From NCBI GenBank assembly GCA_037043235.1, contig JAWRVZ010000030.1:4633501-4697500 (forward strand): a DNA stretch of 64,000 nt, given 5' to 3'. The position numbers were made by a program, and so were the translations under genes. Shown one piece after another: positions 31,559 through 44,600 of the stretch. The first letter of the stretch is position 1, and every line of letters begins with the position of its first letter. This stretch comes from Rhodeus uyekii. Its lineage: Eukaryota; Chordata; Actinopteri; Cypriniformes; Acheilognathidae. The notes under the pieces are model-generated. The model made no database searches and had not been told where the DNA came from. It was given only the letters and a program-made list of their open reading frames with translations.

Positions 31559-32326
31559 GTGAGACGCTTATTCTTCTTTCTGTAAGTTTACTTGCTCTTT
31601 AGTGACCGTTCGTAAGATGTAATTTTAAAATTCGCTGTATTCCCATAATATTCGGTTAAACCTTTATGGGCAAGAGGGGTTAAACGAGCCACGATAGGCT
31701 CTGTGGATTACAAATCTCTAAACGTATTGCCTAGAAAATGTTATGCGTTTGAAGTATAAACTGGATTATCGATAGGAAATATGTGAACTATTGACTTGCT
31801 TTCTGTTTAATTTTATAGTTAGTTTGACCTTGCCATCGAAATTAGGCTAACATTGTTTTGCTCGTTACTGTAAATCGTGGATCTGCATCCGGTATTGAAA
31901 TGTGCTATAAATAAATCAAATGGGTCACAAATGTAGGCTATGATGATGATGTTACAGAAGACACCCGGCCTGCCTTTATTACGACCTTGTTTTCCTCTTC
32001 CTTTTAAATAAAGTTATTTTAGCTGTTTTATTTGCACTTTTTTTTTCTTAAACTTTAGCTCAGACTCCCACTATAGCCAAAGTCTAAAACGGTTTATGTA
32101 ATCCAGTGACTTGCCTCAACACGCCAAAAAAAGTACTCATTTTAGATCTCATCTCGTAGTGTTTTCAATCAAGCGTATTGCTTTTACAGTGCCACTAAAA
32201 CATTGCATCACATAGTAGATGTCTTAGTTTGGTGTGTGTGCTTTTTTTAAAATGCACAATTCTTTTTAAAACTAATCTCTTGTCTTTTTGTTTTACAGTT
32301 TGTAGATAAAGCCAAATATAGCCAAA

Positions 32327-34568
32327 ATGTCGAGCAAACGTGCCAAGGCAAAGATCACCAAGAAGCGCCCTCAGCGTGCGACTTCCAATGTCTTCGCTAT
32401 GTTTGATCAGTCGCAGATTCAGGAGTTCAAGGAAGCGTTCAACATGATCGACCAGAACCGTGACGGCTTTGTCGATAAGGAAGATCTTCATGACATGCTT
32501 GCTTCTCTTGGTGAGGTTTTACTAGCGTTGAGCACCTGATAGTTTAAAAATCTATTGTTTTCCATTTCATTAACCTATTAATCATGTATTCTGTGATGAA
32601 CTGATGACATTTGAAAGATTAAATGTCAGAGATGTATATTCATGTGACTGTTTTCTTGTTATAGGACTGATTGATTACAAAATATCGTAAAGAAACTGTT
32701 CACCCACAAATTATTACATAATTGACCCCCCCCCCCCCCCCCCCCCCCCCTCATACCATCCTAGGTGTATATGACTTTCTTCTTTCAGCTGGACACAATC
32801 AGAGTTATATTGAATAATATCCTGGCTCTTCCCTGCTTTGAAATGGCATTGAATAGCGCCTTAGTTGAAGCTGCATAAAATGCATCCAATAAATCATAAA
32901 AGTAACCCATGTGAATGCAGTGGGTTAATAAGGGCCTTCTGAAGCGATGGGTTTTTGTAAGAAAATGTCCATATTTAAATGATGTTGTGTACCTGCAAAC
33001 ATATCTTGTTGCCTTGACACTGATTGCTAATTATGCTGTTAATAACAATATGAATAATACAATTAAACAACCGCATCTATCCTTAAAGCAAGTATAGGTT
33101 TTTAATGAGACATTGCTCAGTCAGTAATAAGATAAAGAATAAACTAATTCTTGGCAACTTAAGAAATCAAGTACTGTTTTTCAGGATCCTGATAGCAGTG
33201 TTTGTTAGAAATATTCATGAAGTGGTTTTAAAAGCCAATTGTATGAGCTATAAAATTTAATTGTTAATGTCACTATAGCTGGCTAAAGAACATTTTGCAT
33301 ATGAATAGATGGTTGAATTTCACACTGCTACTAAATGATTTAATTAGAGTTGTGGAACTGGACGACGGCGATACGTTTTTGTTGGATGACTGCCATTGTA
33401 TTAATTAATTGGAACACTATTAAACTAAATCTAAATGAAGTGATGGGTCATTACCTAAATATAACATGAAACTACTTCATATAACTTTATAAACTGCTCA
33501 TATGGCTGGGCAATATGACCACAATGTTGTATAAGTATATGTGTGATGATACAAACGTACATTTTCCTGGTCAACACAAATGTCGTATCTAAAATCCCCA
33601 AAAGTAAATGACCAATGTAGACGTAGTAGTTTCACAGCCTAATGGAATGAATCTGTGTTTCATTGTCTTTCAGGAAAGAACCCAACAGATGATTATTTGG
33701 AGGCCATGATGACCGAAGCTCCCGGGCCAATTAACTTCACCATGTTCCTCACTATGTTTGGAGAGAAGCTTAACGGCACAGACCCAGAGGAAGTCATTCG
33801 CAATGCGTTTGCCTGCTTTGATGAAGAAGGAACAGGTGGAAAGATTCTCTCATCAAATCCATGCAACAATTTCTGTTACAACTGTTCTTTATTATGAATT
33901 GCTAAATATTACAGCTAGCTCTTACTCTATGCATATCAAATTCCCATGCATTTGGATTGGAGTTTTTAAAGAGAAGGTGCACCCAAAAATGAAAACTGTC
34001 TTTAATTAATCGCCCTCAAGTTGTTCCAAACCTGCAAGACTTTCGTTCATCTTTAGAACCCAAATGAAGATCTTTTTGATGAAATCTGAGAACTTTCTGT
34101 CCCTCCATTGATGGATTCTTTAAAGAGATCATAAAGCTAATCCATATGAATCGAGCGAATCAGTCCAAATTTTCTGAAGAGACTCGATCGCTTTAAACGA
34201 TGACCAGATTATAGGCTTTTATTCACATATAAACATTGATCAACTGGTAAACGGAAGCTCAAGCATGTTTGCTTGAAGTGTGAGAACCAATGAGGCACAA
34301 ACGATGTTTAGTTGGCCAATGTTTCATTCTCATACAATTTAACTATGTACTTTCCTTTTGCCAACTAAAGATCATTTGATTCTTTCTACCTGTAGGCTTC
34401 ATCCCTGAGGACTATCTGAGGGAACTTCTGACCACTATGGGAGATCGATTCACGGATGAAGAAGTCGATGAACTCTTCAGAGAAGCGCCAATCGATAAAA
34501 AGAGCAACTTCAACTACGTGGAGTTCACCCGTATTCTTAAACATGGAGCCAAAGATAAGGACGACTAA
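32327..34568 (+). CDS. myl12: myosin regulatory light chain 12 (complete, 3 coding exons)
   Basis: Regulatory light chain of non-muscle/smooth-muscle myosin II. It binds the heavy-chain neck, and its phosphorylation switches motor activity and filament assembly. Coding exons 32327-32510, 33674-33835 and 34396-34568 join in phase (1, 1) to exactly 172 residues, the family length. The N-terminus KRPQRATSNVF carries the Thr19/Ser20 pair (numbered with Met), target of myosin light-chain kinase and ROCK. EF-hand 1 has an intact loop DQNRDGFVDKED; later EF-hands are degenerate, as in the family (EVIRNAFACFDEEGTG, then TDEEVDELFREAPID). The C-terminus is KHGAKDKDD. Exon 2 begins at 32299 after ttttacag. 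Head-to-head with myom1, as in human MYOM1/MYL12A. Cannot be assigned to a or b paralogs here. Confidence 0.95.
32726..32750. repeat. poly-C tract (25 nt)
   Basis: Uninterrupted run of c in the first coding-side intron of myl12. The rest of that intron (32511-33673) shows no other feature. Confidence 0.95.
33975..34340. repeat. MITE-family fragment in myl12 intron
   Basis: 'ggtgcacccaaaaatgaaaa' then 'caagttgttccaaacctgca', the left half of the 'aagggatagttcaccc' repeat family. The right inverted end is missing or mutated. Confidence 0.55.
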
Positions 34569-35285
34569 AAACCAAAACACCCTGCATCCATTTAAAAAAT
34601 CCACTTGTAGGCTAGAGAAATCCCTTGCTGTCTCGTTCACCTGAAGTCTCCTTGAGAACCCAACTTTAACTCTGTTCTTGCTGTTTGTGCGTTTGGAAAT
34701 TAAGTGTTCACTTTGCGCAACTCGCTAGATCTCATCCAGTACCACAGATAAAGTCATATCACTCTAATACTTAAATCTTCATGGTTTGGGCTGTGTTGAG
34801 GTGTTTAATTTTTGTTTTTAGGTTTATGCTAACTGGAACAGACTCCACTTTATTCATCACACCTTACTGTTAATTGGTGGAAGTATTTTGTAAGTATAGG
34901 GCTCTCATGGATCATGTTTTGTCCATGCCTAAGGTTTTTGTAACTGAGTGTAACTTCGTAGTTGCATTTAGCTAGTCGCACACAGGTAATTTATCTCAGA
35001 CCTCGAAGACAGTCTTGTTTTTGTTTAATCAGACGGTAAAAAATGTGAACATGTTGATGTATGTAGATGCATTTGATCTCATTTGGTTTCATTGCCTAAT
35101 TGAATTTTTACATCTGATAAGTATTTTGAATAAATCTCTTATTAACATTTCAATGTGCAGTTTCCTTTTTTTGATTACTCAATGGTTTTGGATTGATGTC
35201 ATTGTGTTTATTTTTTATTGCAGTGCTGATACTTAATTCTATTTAAACAATTAGCTTATGCTGAAGAATAAATCATGCTGAACAA
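34569..35285 (+). other. myl12: myl12 3' UTR
   Basis: AT-rich non-coding sequence after the TAA at 34566-34568. AATAAA signals occur at 35129-35134 and at 35267-35272; the second would give an mRNA end near 35290. Boundaries are estimates. Confidence 0.6.
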
Positions 35286-35423
35286 TGTCACTTTCTACAA
35301 TTTTCACACGCAGCTGCATTATTATTTTCTTTACATCAGCTACGAACATAAACTGATTAGAAGCAAGAAGTATTAATAATCAGAGAAAAAAAAAGTTATG
35401 AGACTATTTGACTTTATGAAGTA

Positions 35424-37058
35424 CAGTAATACCTCGGTTTACGAGTGACTTTGTATTCGAGCAAATCTGTCTACGAGCATTGTATCGGAGTACGAGAATT
35501 TTTTTTCCCTCACCCACGCGCATTTTTGTGTGGAAAAGTCCTAATGCTCAGCATCATCGTGCGCATTTTTTGCTGGAAATATCCTAACGACAGCCTCTCA
35601 TAAAACAGTCACGTGGTTTCAACCCCTTTATCACCCCTTAACTCGTTCATTCTCTCAGTGTCGCTTGGTTTGGCTGCATCATTCACCACAGTGATACTTT
35701 TATAAGTGATTTACAGGGTTTTACCTCGTGTTGTTAACATTATTTGTGATCGCTATTCACGTAGTGAAATATACACGTACAGTACAGCATATAGAAAGAA
35801 GGTACTAAATCCTCACTCTAAGCAGTAACTGTCACGGTTCATGAATTCATTGTCACCTAGTTCTGCCTGTGTGTGTGTGTGTGTGAGTGAGGTCACTGAT
35901 CACGAACACACTTGATATTCATATCATCTGCCTATTTAGTTCACTTCTCTCCCCGTCTTCCGCGTTCCATGTTCCATGACCTTCACTCTGGATTATCACT
36001 AGGGACCAACCAAATTCACGGGTAAAAATTCGCAATTTCACGGAAGGTTTTTAAAAAAACACTCAATTACACAGAAAATTCACGGGTACAATTTTTAGGC
36101 ACCAATCACTGCAATCAGTCCATCTGCTGTCACACCCGCTGTTTTGTATTAGGGTTAGGGTTACACTTTTCGACTGTTCACCTGTATTAAAAAACAAAAT
36201 ACGACAACAACGCACGTAGCCACACACTCCGCAATGCCATGTGACATTAATTAAATAGTTTAGTTTTTCGTGGTCAAAACTTGGCCGACCAACGTGGTTG
36301 CTGACATATTCTATCGCTGCGGTGCATTGACGTTTGTGTACTGGCTGACACTTTTCTCCGCGTCAACGCTGTTCGTTGGTACAGAAAGGTAGCGTAATGC
36401 AGCCGGCTCAGCAGAGGAAACCGACTGCTGTGCGAACGCCAGAATGCTGTTATACTCGTATCTGGCGGAACTTCTTTTGCTGCTGTTTTGTAGACTGCAA
36501 ACTCGGCTAAGACGCTACGATCATCTGCTCCTGGTATACTCTTTATCAGTAAAAATATTTATCTTCAATAAAAATTTCACTATTTCATGCTTGTTGGGTG
36601 TTTTCACGGAAAGTGGCCGATTTCACGGAAAATGTCACGGCCGTGAAATCGTGAATTTGGTTGGTCCCTAATTATCACTGTTAGTTTTCTACGCTATTAT
36701 AATAAATTCACTCATTTTCACTTGAATCCGGGTTTTGTGTTTTCCCTTGCTTTCCCCGCTCCCTCCTCTCGTCTCCTCCACGCACGCTGCTCAAAGCTGA
36801 AGTGCATTTCAGTAAATTGTCAAGTATTTTCAGTTTAATTTTCAATTATTAATTAGTATTTTTATGAGATCTTAATGGTTATAATTTTAACTGTGATTAA
36901 TAGGGTAAAACAAAAAAAAAATATTTAAAATGGGCATGTGGAACGAATCAATTGATTTTTAGTGCATTCTTATGGGGAAAATTGTTTTGGTGTACGAGCA
37001 TTTTGGGTTACAAGCTCGCTCTTGGAACGAATTAAACTCGTAAACCGAGATATTACTG
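35424..37058. mobile_element. TIR DNA element, non-autonomous, host of a nested hAT
   Basis: Ends 'cagtaatacctcggtttacg' and its inverted partner 'cgtaaaccgagatattactg' (one mismatch), flanked by TA on both sides (35422-35423, 37059-37060). No transposase. The interior includes a segment starting 'tgtcacggttcatgaattc' (35829) with LTR-like character, itself split by the hAT at 36000-36670. Confidence 0.8.
36000..36670. mobile_element. non-autonomous hAT element
   Basis: Terminal inverted repeats TAGGGACCAACCAAATTCAC and its complement at the right end, flanked by the 8-bp target duplication attatcac (35992-35999 and 36671-36678). The 8-bp duplication identifies the superfamily. The interior is repetitive ('ttcacgg' motifs) without transposase. 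Confidence 0.85.
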
Positions 37059-37410
37059 TAATGCAAAGGACAAAAGTGAATTAGTTGGATTATAAATGGA
37101 TTCCTCTCAAATTTCTGTTATACTTTTGCAAGTATAATGTATATTCATCTGCAATCATCATTTCTGAGTTAACAGAGTTTTATTGGTTCTCCAAATCTAT
37201 GGAACTTTGGGATTTTCAATATGTGTCTTAGTATATCTAGTAAAATGTTTCTTTTAAATGTGTATAAATATATATTTACACACAAAAATGGCCATGCCCA
37301 TTACAATTAATTCTAATAAATATGCCAAATTCTGCCTACATCTTTGAATAATGAGACAAGAAAGATAACTGGTTATTTGATTTGCAACTTCTTTACAGAA
37401 ATATGTGTAT

Positions 37411-37999
37411 AGACCCTTTTCACATGACGTCACGCAACTTCCGTTTTAACTCAAAGCAGGGTATCTATGATGTGTGTACCAAATATATTCAGTGACTGTA
37501 TATTGTGTTCAATAAACATCATACATTTGTGATAAGCTGTTGCCCTCAATATTTTAATGTTTAAAATTGCATTTCCTGTTTCCTGTTGTCAAAATTCTAC
37601 AAAAAATGACAACGTCAAAGAAGTTTGTTTGAAACCTTTGCCAATTTATTAATAAAACAACTCACATGTACAGAAGTATTCACAGCCTTTGCCATGACAC
37701 TCAGTTGGATCCTGAAAATCCACTCTTACTGCCATTTGCATTGTACAGTGTACATTTCACAACTGTTTGGGCACGATTCTTGGACTTCTTTGGTACCGGT
37801 TTGTATCCTTTATCAAGTTTAGAACGTGTTGTAAGCGAAAATGTGTCTGAAAGTCGCTGTACATCATAAACGCATGTAAGGCAGATGTAGAAAGGGACTG
37901 TGTAAACTTTATCGCGTTCACTATGACGGCCGGCGGAAGTAAAGATACCCTGCTTTGAGTTAAAACGGAAGTTGCGTGACGTCATTGTGAAAAGGGTCT
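37411..37999. mobile_element. DNA element with 56-bp inverted repeats
   Basis: Left arm 37411-37466 ('agacccttttcacatgacgt...gggtatct') and right arm 37943-37999 are inverted copies with one single-base indel. Each arm contains TGACGTCA. On the minus strand a 94-codon frame (37985-37701) starts inside the right arm (MTSRNFRFNSKQG) and continues with FYICLTCVYDVQRLSDTFSL and PKKSKNRAQTVVK. I do not recognise that protein. No clear target duplication, so the superfamily is unassigned. Confidence 0.75.
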
Positions 38000-38480
38000 A
38001 TTTCTGTATGTATACATACATACATAACTCACGTGACTGTCTCTATCCAATCAATGTGAAAAGGCTGACGTTTTAAAATTTTGCGAAGTAAACATTAGGT
38101 GGCGATGTGTGAACGCTTAAGTTCCCTAAAATAAAACGAAGAAGAACTAAGACACTGTTTACTCCTGGTTAAATGCCGTTAGTCCCTTCTAATTTTAGCT
38201 GATAAGAGCTGAATTGAATACGAACTTATGTCCATTTAGAAACGCGTCAAAACACGTTCATGTGTTGTTTTGAAAAACCGCAAAAATATCTCTCACGTGG
38301 TGTTTGTTTACTGCGCGAGACCCGTACTTCCGGTTGATTTCCATCAAGTTTGTGAACGCAGGAACGCGTGTACTGTAAGCTGTTATTACATGGCACTGTG
38401 AAACACTGTAGGACAAATTGATTTATAGTTGTTTTACAACTAATACTAATGTCTTTTTATGTTTCCCCACATGAGACACG

Positions 38481-38585
38481 ATGTCAGTTTTCCCTCAGCT
38501 TTCCATGAAGCCAGAAGTGCGAGAACATCTTATAAATATTTGTTCAAGGAAAGAGGTTGGCACTTTAAGTCAAATTCATGCTATC

Positions 38586-38622
<37 letters not shown>

Positions 38623-41600
38623 ATGAGTTGTATGCAAATGTTGGTTACGTTTTATTATATGATGATATTCTTACAGTGTAATTAAAGTAGTGAGTAATAT
38701 TAATGCTCCACTATACATGTATTTACTGTAGGGTTAGTTGCTTACAATTATGCATAATTTACTATTATTACTATAGTAAATACATGTGACTTGTACGTGA
38801 TCTTAGAGTAAATATTACCAACATGTTCTGCCTTGTAACACAGGCAAGGTTTACAATATATGCCATTTAAAAAGAGCGTGTGTGTGTCTGCGCTCATATC
38901 TTTTCTTGTGTGTTTGATTTTAGGGGCCGTCTGAGCTTGATAATGATGAGGTGTTTGACGCTCTGCTGTCCTGTCTGTCTCATCCACCCTTGTTCACCTG
39001 TCTGAGAGCCAGCACACACCTGCACCCACTACAGGAGATTCAGCATAGTCTGGAGAAACATTTAGCACAGGTGTGTGTGTGTTTTTGTGTGCACATACAG
39101 ATACCATCTTACTATGAAAGTTTGTTTTCACCACACATATGAACAAAAAGGTAATTGCACCATTTTAAATAAATTCTGAGGAAAAAATATAAAGTTTTTC
39201 AGAAAACAATTTTCTGAAGAAGAGTCTGAGTTGTGAGATAGAAAGTCACAGTTGGCTTTCTTTTTAGTCGTTTTGTGGTCAAAAACTAAATGGAATTGCG
39301 AGATGTAAACTCAGAATTCGGAGGATAAAAAGGCACAATTGTGAGATGTAAAAATAAATGTACATTTTATTTTATTTTAAAATAACCAAAATAAATAAAA
39401 TCGTCAATAAAGGTGAGAATAAAAAAGATGTAATGTTCATTAAAATAGTTTAGAATAAATAGGTGGATGCAAACAAAGTACCCTGGGACTTTCCTGTAGC
39501 TCAAACAGTAGAGCGTGACGCTTGCAGCGACAAGGTAACTGGTTTAATTCCCAGGTAAAGCAAGAACTGATTAGAAAGTTAATGTGTATCTTGAATGCAA
39601 TGCAAGTCGCTTTGGATAAAAGCGTCTGTAAAATGCATAAATGAGATCCAATTTTCCCCTAAATTGGGCAAGGGGAGATCAAAGATGCATTCCACAGCCC
39701 GCACTCAATTTGTTATCTGCGCTTCACAGACTAGCTGCATTCCACAGCCCGAATGGTCCTAGACTATTGACTAATGCATTCCACACTACTCACCACAGAC
39801 AGGTAAAAAAAATCCATTAAAACATTGCTCATGAGACAATGCTCATTCAGTAAATGCAAAGCTAAGTGTTTTGAGTCTAGATTTGAAAGTTGCTTCTGTT
39901 GGAGAACGTCTGGCAGAGTAGCTTAAAAAAGACTTTCCTTGGATTTAATCCTGATGATCTTAGTGATCTGGTAGGTTTATTTTCAGTGAGCACATTGAGG
40001 TCCAAGGCCTTTAGTACTTTGGAATCCGGTTATGTCGACGGCCTCGGGGGTTGCAAAAAGCGTCAAGGTAACCAATGATCGAGAAAACCAATATGGCGAT
40101 TTGTTTGAAGCGATTGGCATGCTATAAAAATGTACATAAACTGTATATGTTTGCTAACAACAAAGGGTATATGTGCAGCAACTAACAGCAGAGATTGTTA
40201 CAGCTACTTTGTTTATGTTGGGAATATACCTTTAAGATGGCGTATGCTGTTTCACAGCTTAAACAGTCACAACATACATAAACACATTCGCTCATAACAC
40301 AGTCATTTCGCTAGGACACAGTTCTGAAAGTATTGCACACGCGGTTACTATGGTTTCTTTACAAAGTCTAAAATGCTTTGTTGCTTTTTGCCTTTAACGG
40401 TCTGCTTGAAAACAAATGCTTCTATCAGTAACGACGTCTTTGTCGATGTCTATGTAATCTGGGAATTCCCGGACAGTGATGGCGAACTCCTGCGCCTCTT
40501 CCAAGATAGCATCTGTAAAGCTTGATTTTTGCGTGAGTTCTTCTGCGGCTGCATGGCACTGCGCCGCAAGAGTGAGTGAAGCGTCATTGGAGTGAGCGAC
40601 TATACCAGGGGTCGGCAACCCGCGGCTCTTTCACCCCTGTGCTGCGGCTCTTTCAGCCCCTGCACGTAACTTGTAGCAGTGGTCCCGCTATCCGCGCTCG
40701 GTCCGCTATCGCTCCGCCCAAGGAAAAAAGGAGTGTTGCTCCGCGCACCCCAGTCAACAGAATGATCGCTCTGCACCCCACCACCCGTCAACAGAATGAT
40801 CGCTCTGCATGTTTGGATTCCACTGTATTTTAAAATCAATTCCAAGCATCACTGATAATTAACTGACATCAGAGAACCAAACCATCAAAATGCAAATATT
40901 TAAATATTGAACAGTTAACTACATCCACTAAAAATCACTTTGTTTGGTTAAAAGTAATTACATTAAGTAACAAAGTTACATAAATGTTTTTTTTTGAGTC
41001 CCTGTATGTTACTGTGAATAAATCAGTGTAACTATTAGCAGTGTGAAGCGATGATTAAAATGTATATTTAAATATATTTGATTCTGAATGATTTTCAGGA
41101 CCTTCTAACTTTCTCAATGTCATGTCTCTTTGCAGCAGAAAAGAGCACCAGCTGTTTTCTCTCACCCACAGCTTCCAGATGTTTTACTGCTTCCAGTCCA
41201 TGGCCCTAGGTATGCTGAGAATATATGGGAATATTAGAAAATGCTTGTATTCTGTCTTTTTGTTTTTAACATTTTGGCAATGAACTGATCATTAGCTGTG
41301 CTTCCATTCACCTATTGTTATGCGCATTTTGGGATATTGCATAAAAAAAATTGCTGGATGGAAATGGCAAGATGCGCATAGATTTTAAAAATGTGCACAA
41401 AAAACAATTAAGTCAGAGACATTTTAAATCTGATTAGAAAATGTGCGTATTAACTATGATGGAAATACGTTTACCAAGTAAATGACCCCTAACTCTGTAC
41501 AAGAATATAGTTGCTCTTCATTTATGTGCATGCTTCTATGAACGGTCTGTTCTGTTCTGCAGTCATGTGGATTTGCTGGCCTCTGAAGTTATAGTTGGCG

Positions 41601-44600
41601 CTCAGTGTGGCAATGCTGTTCTTCGAGGTGCTCATGTATTCATGCCTGGCATCCTCAGCACGCCAAAGTGTGAGTAGCACATTCACATGTCCCTTTACAT
41701 CTTTATTATGTACTTGAAGTAACAATTTACAATGACGTTTCATTTATTAGCATGAGATAATGCGTTAACTAACATGAACTGTCAATGAGTAATATACAGG
41801 GGTTGGACAATGACATCTGGTTTTAGACCACAATAATTCATTAGTATGGTAGTAGCGGCTTCTTTTGTGTCCTGTACAGCATCAGTTCATCTTGGGAATG
41901 ATATAATCATATAATTGAGTGATTAATGTCATGATATAATCATCAAAATACCCTAAAGTGGTTCAAAAAAATTTAGATCTGTTGTAGATTTTAGTTAGAA
42001 GCAATTATGTCTCCTGTAAATAAACTGTTTGTGAAGTGAACCATATTAAGGACTCAAATACAGGACTGTATACAACTGTATTCTGCTGCTGATGAACGTG
42101 GCCTAAGTATCAATACTTGCTTCTTTTGATAAATAATTACTAATCTAGTACGACCTGCCTGTTTATTCTCAATATTTTGGAGGGCCATAGGATTCTTTAG
42201 CTATAGATACAATTTCAATTACATTTTTGATGTGTTTTTCTTGTTGCATCCATCTGTCTGTCTTTGTGTGTTTATCAGACATGAAAGTGGGTGACATGGT
42301 GTCTGTGTTCTCTGATGTTGAGGGGAAGTGCACACGTGGAGCCAAAGAGTTCAAGGGCAAGAAGGTATTTCTGGGTAATGGTATTTCTGAGGTGGATCGC
42401 TCAGAATTATTCTGCTCAGATGGACCTGTCAAGTAAGTCAAGTTCTCCTTTTTACCCTGTAAAAAGCCAGTTTGCTTTAACATTTATGCATTTGTGTATC
42501 TGTCACTCAGGGGTGTTGCAGTTAAAATGACAGAGCCTCTCTATCAAAGTCCTTCCTTTGATGGTGTTCTTACAGATGAGGTCTTCCTCCAGGTACCCTT
42601 CATGTTTCTGTATCTCTAACTACCATTAGATAACTGCCATTCCTGGTGGCCATTACCATTATGAACAAGTACAATGGAATCCGGTTATGTCGATGGCCTC
42701 AGGGGTTGCAAAAAACATTGAGATAACCGAGGATCGAGATAACCAAAAGCCAATATGCCGATTTATTTGATGAAGCGATCGTATGATAAATTATGTGTGT
42801 GTTTAAAATCACACCTTCCAGCCATGTATACATGCATAAAAATCGAGGTCTCTCTGTGAATTGATGAGTTTGTGTTTTTTCATACAGAACCTGCCGTCAG
42901 TGGTTGTGGGGCATGTTTTAGGACCTCGTCCTGGAGAGCGAATCCTTGACATGTGTGCCGCTCCTGGAGGAAAGACGACACACATTGCTTCTCTTATGGG
43001 AAACCAGGCAAGTGTGTTGTTGCAATTCAGTAAGGACGGTTTGTGATAAGTGTGCATGCACAATGTGCATCTCTGTAATGAGAAGGGGTGTGGGCTAATG
43101 ACATCAACACCCTATATCAGGTGTGCATAATTATTAGGCAACTTCCGTTCCTTTGGCAAAATGGGTCAAAAGAAGGACTTGATAGGGCTCAGAAAAGTCA
43201 AAAATAGTGAGATATATTGCAGAGGGATGCAGCAGTCTTAAAATAGCCAAGCTTCTGAAGCGTGATCATCGAACAATCAAGCGTTTCATTCAAAATAGTC
43301 AACAGGGTCGCAAGAAGCGTGCGGAAAAACCAAGGCGCAAAATAACTGCCCGTGAACTGAGAAAAGTCAAGCGTGCAGCTGCCAAGATGCCACTTGCCAC
43401 CAGTTTGGCCATATTTCAGAGCTGCAACATCACTGGAGTGCCCAAAAGCACAAGGTGTGCAATACTCAGAGACATGGCCAAGGTAAGAAAGGCAGAAAGT
43501 CGACCACCACTGAACAAGACATACAAGCTGAAACGTCAAGACTGGGCCAAGAAATATCTCAAGACTGATTTTTCTAAGGTTTTATGGACTGATGAAATGA
43601 GAGTGAGTCTTGATGGGCCCGTGGCTGGATTGGTAAAGGGCAGAGAGCTCCAGTCCGACTCAGACGCCAACAAGGTGGAGGTGGAGTACTGGTTTGGGCT
43701 GGTATCATCAAAGATGAGCTTGTGGGGCCTTTTCGGGTTGAGGATGGAGTCAAGCTCAACTCCCAATCCTACTGCCAGTTTCTGGAAGACACCTTCTTCA
43801 AGTAGTGGTACAGGAAGAAGTCTGCATCCTTCAAGAAAAACATGATTTTCATGCAGGACAATGCTCCATCACACGCGTCCAAGTACTCCACAGCGTGGCT
43901 GGCAAGAAAGGGTATAAAAGAAGAAAATCTAATGATATGGCCTCCTTGTTCACCTGATCTGAACCCCATTGAGAACCTGTGGTCCATCATCAAATGTGCG
44001 ATTTACAAGGAGGGAAAACAGTACACCTCTCTGAACAGTGTCTGGGAGGCTGTGGTTGCTGCTGCACGCAATGTTGATGGTGAACAGATCAAAACACTGA
44101 CATAATCCATGGATGGCAGGCTTTTGAGTGTCCTTGCAAAGAAAGGTGGCTATATTGGTCACTGATTTGTTTTTGTTTGGTTTTTGAATGTCAGAAATGT
44201 ATATTTGTGAATGTTGAGATGTTATATTGGTTTCACTGGTAAAAATAAATAATTGAAATGGGTATAAATTTGTTTTTTGTTAAGTTGCCTAATAATTATG
44301 CACAGTAATAGTCACCTGCACACACAGATATCCCCCTAAAATAGCTAAAACTAAAAACTACTTAAAATATTGATACAAAAATATTCAGCTTTGATATTAA
44401 TGAGTTTTTTTGTGTTCAGTGAGAACATGGTTGTTGTTCAATAATAAAATTAATCCTCAAAAATACAACTTGCCTAATAATTCTGCACTCCCTGTACTAC
44501 ATTAGTTATACCATGAACTAACAGTGAATAATAATACTAGCAATACTACTGGTCAATGGCAATTTAATAAAAAACCAAAAAACAAACAGTGTTCTATTTG

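Noticed and set aside
39484..39560. Functional tRNA gene at the SINE head
   Set aside because: A and B boxes are visible but the arms do not fold well, and the standard SINE tail follows, so it is a tRNA-derived SINE.
40394..40618. Minus-strand 74-codon frame in nsun6 intron 2
   Set aside because: Composition looks protein-like and a transposon origin is possible, but I could not match it to a family; not called as a gene.
43008..43029. GT donor (gtaagg at 43029) as the true end of nsun6 exon 7
   Set aside because: Using it would shift the reading frame into exon 8, whereas the GC donor keeps the conserved N-Q-G-T-V-V-A-L reading.
43198..43539. Minus-strand frame of 113 codons repeated at 54807-55157
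   Set aside because: It is the antisense of the transposase helix-turn-helix region in both DD37E copies. Conservation reflects the element, not a separate gene.
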